Assembly (NCBI RefSeq): GCF_910593845.1
Contig: NZ_CAJVAS010000030.1
Span: 17,950 to 81,949, forward strand
Direction: 5' to 3'
From: Paenibacillus solanacearum
Lineage (GTDB): Bacteria > Bacillota > Bacilli > Paenibacillales > NBRC-103111
DNA: 64,000 nt
The position numbers and the translations under genes are program-made. Below are positions 61,277-64,000 of the stretch, piece after piece. The stretch's first letter is position 1. Each line of letters opens with the position of its first letter. A model generated the notes under the pieces. That model searched no databases. It was not told the origin of the DNA and saw only the letters and a program-made list of their open reading frames with translations.

Positions 61277-63376
61277 TTATCGCTGCAGCACCCGGCTGAC
61301 GAGCGTCACCGCTTCCGCTCTCGTGGTTGCTCCTTGAGGTCTCAGCGTCCCGTCGGGGTAACCGTCCATAACCCCTTCCGAAACCGCGGTGTTCACGGCC
61401 TCTCTGGCCCACGAGGAGATGTCGCCCGCGTCCACGAACGGCAGTGTCTGACCCGCCTGGACGCTCTTCAAGACGTTGGCATTCACAAGCATCAGGACGA
61501 TTTGCTCGCGCGTAACCGGATCGTCCGGACCGAAGGAAGTGCTGCTGTAGCCGCTGACCATACCCGCCTGGGCCGCTGCGGCAATGTAGCTGCGGGCCCA
61601 ATGCTGCGCCGTATCGGCAAAGCCTGCGTCTCCACCCACCTTCAAGCCCAGCTCCTTCACCAGAAACGTTACAAACTCAGCCCTCGTGATGCCGGCATCC
61701 GGCTTGAACGTGCCATCCGGGTACCCGTCCAATGCGCCCCGCTCGACGAATCTCCGGATCTGCGCTTCGGCCCAATGCCCGCGAATGTCGCTCAACACCG
61801 GATAGGCAGGCGGCGGCGGAGATGGCTGCGATGGCGAGTCATCCAGCGTTTTCTCGACAGCCCACACGGCGAATTTGCCCAAATGGGTTACCGTGCCGCT
61901 GATTTCGTCTTTTTGCAGATTGACGGCGAGATTGTCGAGCGCGACCCATATATCCGCGCTTTCGTCCAGCCAGGCGAGCTTCAGCTCCTGCTTCGACAAA
62001 TCCAGTCCGGACTTATCGAATGCCAGTGTAACGGTGATCGGCTTGGCAAACGAACCGGCGACGTGCTTGCTGATCTGAAACACGCGGCTTGCCAGCACGG
62101 CGCGGTCATGCTGCGGAAGAGAGCCATCGGAATACGCTTCGATCTTGACAAGAATGTTCTCCGGAAAAGCCATTCGCGGAATCGTTACGGAAGCCCCTTC
62201 GACCGAAACGGTGCCGCCAAGGGCCGCCTGAACCAGTTCCCCGGCCGAGGTCGTCTCGCCTCCATCCGAAGAAGAATCGCTGTCGCCGCTATCCCACGGC
62301 GGCTCCTGCAGGCTCAAGTCCCGCTGCGATTTAACCCGAAACAACGCGCCGTTGTCGTAAAGCAGCTGCGCCGCGGAGTCGGCATACGTGTCCGTCGTTA
62401 CGCTATCGGATAAGCCGGCGTTCCAAGCGGCGATTGTGTAGCTTCCCGTGGGCACTTCAAACCAGTACCTTAACGCATTTCGCTCGTAACCGGCAGCCAC
62501 CGTGTACAGCCCGTACGGCGAAGACTGCCTGCTCGCTCCGTATCTTGCCGTAAACTCGTTCAGCAGGATGTCGGATTCGTATACGTTGGTCACATCCGAC
62601 CTCACGGCGCCTGCCAGCATCACCGTATCGCTTATCGGCACCCCGCGCTGCTCAAGCTGCTGCAGGAACGGGGCCATCTCTTGGGCCGGGTTGTCGTACA
62701 GCGTCATCGCTTCCATCTGCGACAGGTTAAGGTCTGCCAGGCGGGACAGATTCGCGATTTCGTTATGATCCAGTTCAAGTCGCTTCAGGTGCTGCAACGT
62801 TAGCAGACCGGAAATATCGCGGATCTGGTTATGGCTGAGGCCCAGCTCCGTCAACCCGGTCAAGTGCCTCACCGCCTCCAGGTCCGTGATTCGATTGTTG
62901 CTCAAGTACAGCTTCTCCAGCGACGCAACCTGTCCCAGCGAATCGATCTGCTCGATTTGGTTGCCGAATAAAATAAGTTCATGAAGACGGCTTAATCCTG
63001 CCAGCGGTGAAATATCGCGAATCTGGTTATGGGGCAGTACGAGCTTTTGCAAATTTACGGCATATTCGATGCCGCTCAAATTGGCAATGCCTCTGTCCCC
63101 CGCTACCAGCTCCGTCATTTGGCTTAAATCGTCCGAAGTCACGTACCGCTCGGGAATCCCGAGCGTTTCGCGAACGGCGGCTTCCAGGCCGGCATCCGGG
63201 AAATACACGGCTCCCGTCACCTGATCGTAGACGCCGGACGTGACGCTGGCCTGCGGCCCGGCCGTCCCTTCCGCGTACACCTGCCCGAAGCCGGCGAACA
63301 ACGGGGCCATGAGCAGCGCGGCGATCATCCACAGCGCTAGACAACTGATTTGCGTTTTCCATCGTATGTACCACAT
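61277..63376 (-). CDS. Exported LRR protein with C-terminal S-layer-homology domains
   Basis: A surface protein of 699 residues. A signal peptide (about 1-37) leads to at least six internalin-like leucine-rich repeats (about 95-225, with LPHNQIRDISPLAGL and LSNNRITDLEAVRHL). A middle region resembling a ZU5-type beta-sandwich follows (about 375-490, GGTVSVEGASVTIPRMAFP). Three SLH domains end the chain, with HWAEAQIRRFVERGALDGYPDGT in the first. SLH domains attach proteins to pyruvylated wall polymers, so it is likely cell-wall-bound. GGAGGG lies 11 bases before the ATG. The ligand of the LRR face is unknown. Confidence 0.9.
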   Translation of the reverse strand: MWYIRWKTQISCLALWMIAALLMAPLFAGFGQVYAEGTAGPQASVTSGVYDQVTGAVYFPDAGLEAAVRETLGIPERYVTSDDLSQMTELVAGDRGIANLSGIEYAVNLQKLVLPHNQIRDISPLAGLSRLHELILFGNQIEQIDSLGQVASLEKLYLSNNRITDLEAVRHLTGLTELGLSHNQIRDISGLLTLQHLKRLELDHNEIANLSRLADLNLSQMEAMTLYDNPAQEMAPFLQQLEQRGVPISDTVMLAGAVRSDVTNVYESDILLNEFTARYGASRQSSPYGLYTVAAGYERNALRYWFEVPTGSYTIAAWNAGLSDSVTTDTYADSAAQLLYDNGALFRVKSQRDLSLQEPPWDSGDSDSSSDGGETTSAGELVQAALGGTVSVEGASVTIPRMAFPENILVKIEAYSDGSLPQHDRAVLASRVFQISKHVAGSFAKPITVTLAFDKSGLDLSKQELKLAWLDESADIWVALDNLAVNLQKDEISGTVTHLGKFAVWAVEKTLDDSPSQPSPPPPAYPVLSDIRGHWAEAQIRRFVERGALDGYPDGTFKPDAGITRAEFVTFLVKELGLKVGGDAGFADTAQHWARSYIAAAAQAGMVSGYSSTSFGPDDPVTREQIVLMLVNANVLKSVQAGQTLPFVDAGDISSWAREAVNTAVSEGVMDGYPDGTLRPQGATTRAEAVTLVSRVLQR

Positions 63377-63880
63377 GGGTTTACTTTCCCTCCTCACGCT
63401 ATCCCCAAGCCGTTCATGCCATGATCACGCGATGACGAAGCGCGGCTTGAAGCTTTCTGTTGTCTCTTTCGTTAACGTGTCGTTCCTCGGATGGACCGGC
63501 CAAATCTCCGTACCGCCCCCTCTCCTGCAGCCAGCCCATCCGGCCGCTGGCTGCGCCGGCCTGCGACGCATCGACGGTTCGGTTGCATGGGCCCGCCGCT
63601 TCTTACGAAGACTGCTCCAACGGGGCGTGGCAGGCTCCATACCGCGCCGCCCGCTTACAGCTTATGTTTCGGTTTCGCATTTCAGCATACTTGATCCTCC
63701 ATCTCCTATTGGTGTTCTATATCCTTAACGCATCAGGAAGCCGTTACCTAACGCTTCAAGCGGCGAGCAAATCATGCAGTATCGTTCCCATCGATCAACC
63801 GCCGCCATCATCATCCTATTCCATTCGCCGCATGTACGTTCGCGCGAGTCGCTTCGCCTGGCGGCTGCTTCCCTTCCGAG
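63377..63880. other. Non-coding stretch between the surface-protein gene and the intron
   Basis: About 500 bases without a credible gene. Frames of up to 162 codons overlap each other and the signal-peptide end of the neighbouring gene, and none has a binding site. It should contain the promoter of the LRR-SLH gene, but no clear -35/-10 pair could be read. Confidence 0.55.
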
Positions 63881-64000
63881 CTAGAGTGAAGGGCTGAAAC
63901 TTTCAGCCCCTCCTCATCAAACCGTACGTGAGGTTTTCCCTCATACGGCTTTCCGATGTTCGTCTTTCATGTGCATGCAGATTACAAGAGCGTCTTTAAT
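63881..64000 (-). mobile_element. 3' end of a group II intron (domains V and VI)
   Basis: On the minus strand, positions 63951-63919 form a 33-base hairpin: lower stem AAGCCGTA/TACGGTTT, upper stem GAGG/CCTC around GAAAA, and an AC bulge. This is the domain V pattern with the AGC catalytic triad. It is followed by a domain VI-like hairpin (63918-63881, GGGGCTGA/TCAGCCC) with an unpaired A near its base. The intron's body, and any reverse-transcriptase gene, lie beyond the right edge. Exact 3' end is uncertain by several bases. Confidence 0.75.

Noticed and set aside
63240..63897. Plus-strand frames near the right edge (up to 162 codons)
   Set aside because: They overlap the 5' part of the LRR-SLH gene and each other in different frames, lack binding sites and resemble no protein family.

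Overview
The window looks like chromosome of a GC-rich, spore-forming Gram-positive bacterium of the Paenibacillus/Cohnella type. Supporting signs are Spo0M, a SleB-type cortex/cell-wall hydrolase, strong AGGAGG-like ribosome binding sites, lipoprotein signal peptides, an S-layer-homology (SLH) surface protein and many 7TMR-DISM and PAS sensor kinases. No rRNA, full tRNA, CRISPR array or prophage is visible. The assignment comes from gene content, not from a marker gene.

Layout, left to right. 0.1-5.4 kb: a two-kinase hybrid sensor with a SARP-type response regulator, then a sulfurtransferase. 5.5-7.0 kb: a GNAT acetyltransferase, a pterin dehydratase and a small unknown. 7.2-11.7 kb: a translationally coupled SWIM protein and SNF2 helicase. 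11.9-22.9 kb: signalling and envelope genes, namely an EAL protein, a CHASE3 hybrid kinase, a phosphoesterase, a methyltransferase, a PAS-GGDEF cyclase, a SleB-like hydrolase and a chemoreceptor. 23.2-28.1 kb: the galKET Leloir operon, divergent from an AraC regulator. 28.1-31.8 kb: a head-to-head sensor kinase/OmpR-type regulator pair and a pseudouridine synthase. 31.9-36.8 kb: a small unknown, a class A penicillin-binding protein with a long cytoplasmic tail, and a drug-type MFS exporter. 37.0-41.0 kb: an ABC sugar-binding lipoprotein, a LacI regulator and a GH10 xylanase; the two structural genes share an identical 19-bp LacI-type operator just downstream of their -10 boxes. 41.1-43.0 kb: a GntR/MFS operon. 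43.2-50.5 kb: small 50-residue proteins, a Lys/Glu- and Asp/His-tailed membrane protein, an AraC regulator, a DNA glycosylase, an EamA exporter and a second chemoreceptor. 50.7-56.0 kb: a histidine phosphatase, a 1.4-kb stretch without a credible gene, a methyltransferase, a PQQ-type sugar dehydrogenase and Dps. 56.2-64.0 kb: a REC-PAS kinase resembling sporulation kinases, Spo0M, a small protein kinase overlapping an SMP-30 hydrolase, and an LRR-SLH surface protein. The right edge carries the 3' end (domains V and VI) of a group II intron on the minus strand.

The genes mainly serve environmental sensing (seven kinase or regulator proteins, two chemoreceptors, c-di-GMP making and breaking enzymes), carbohydrate use (galactose, xylan, sugar lactones) and cell-envelope/spore biology. 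The most concrete new biology is the LacI/xylanase/binding-protein regulon, the AraC-type 21-bp direct repeats at the gal promoter, the lipobox-bearing sensor kinase, the double-kinase/SARP pair and the intron end. I did not find a clearly unprecedented multi-gene system.
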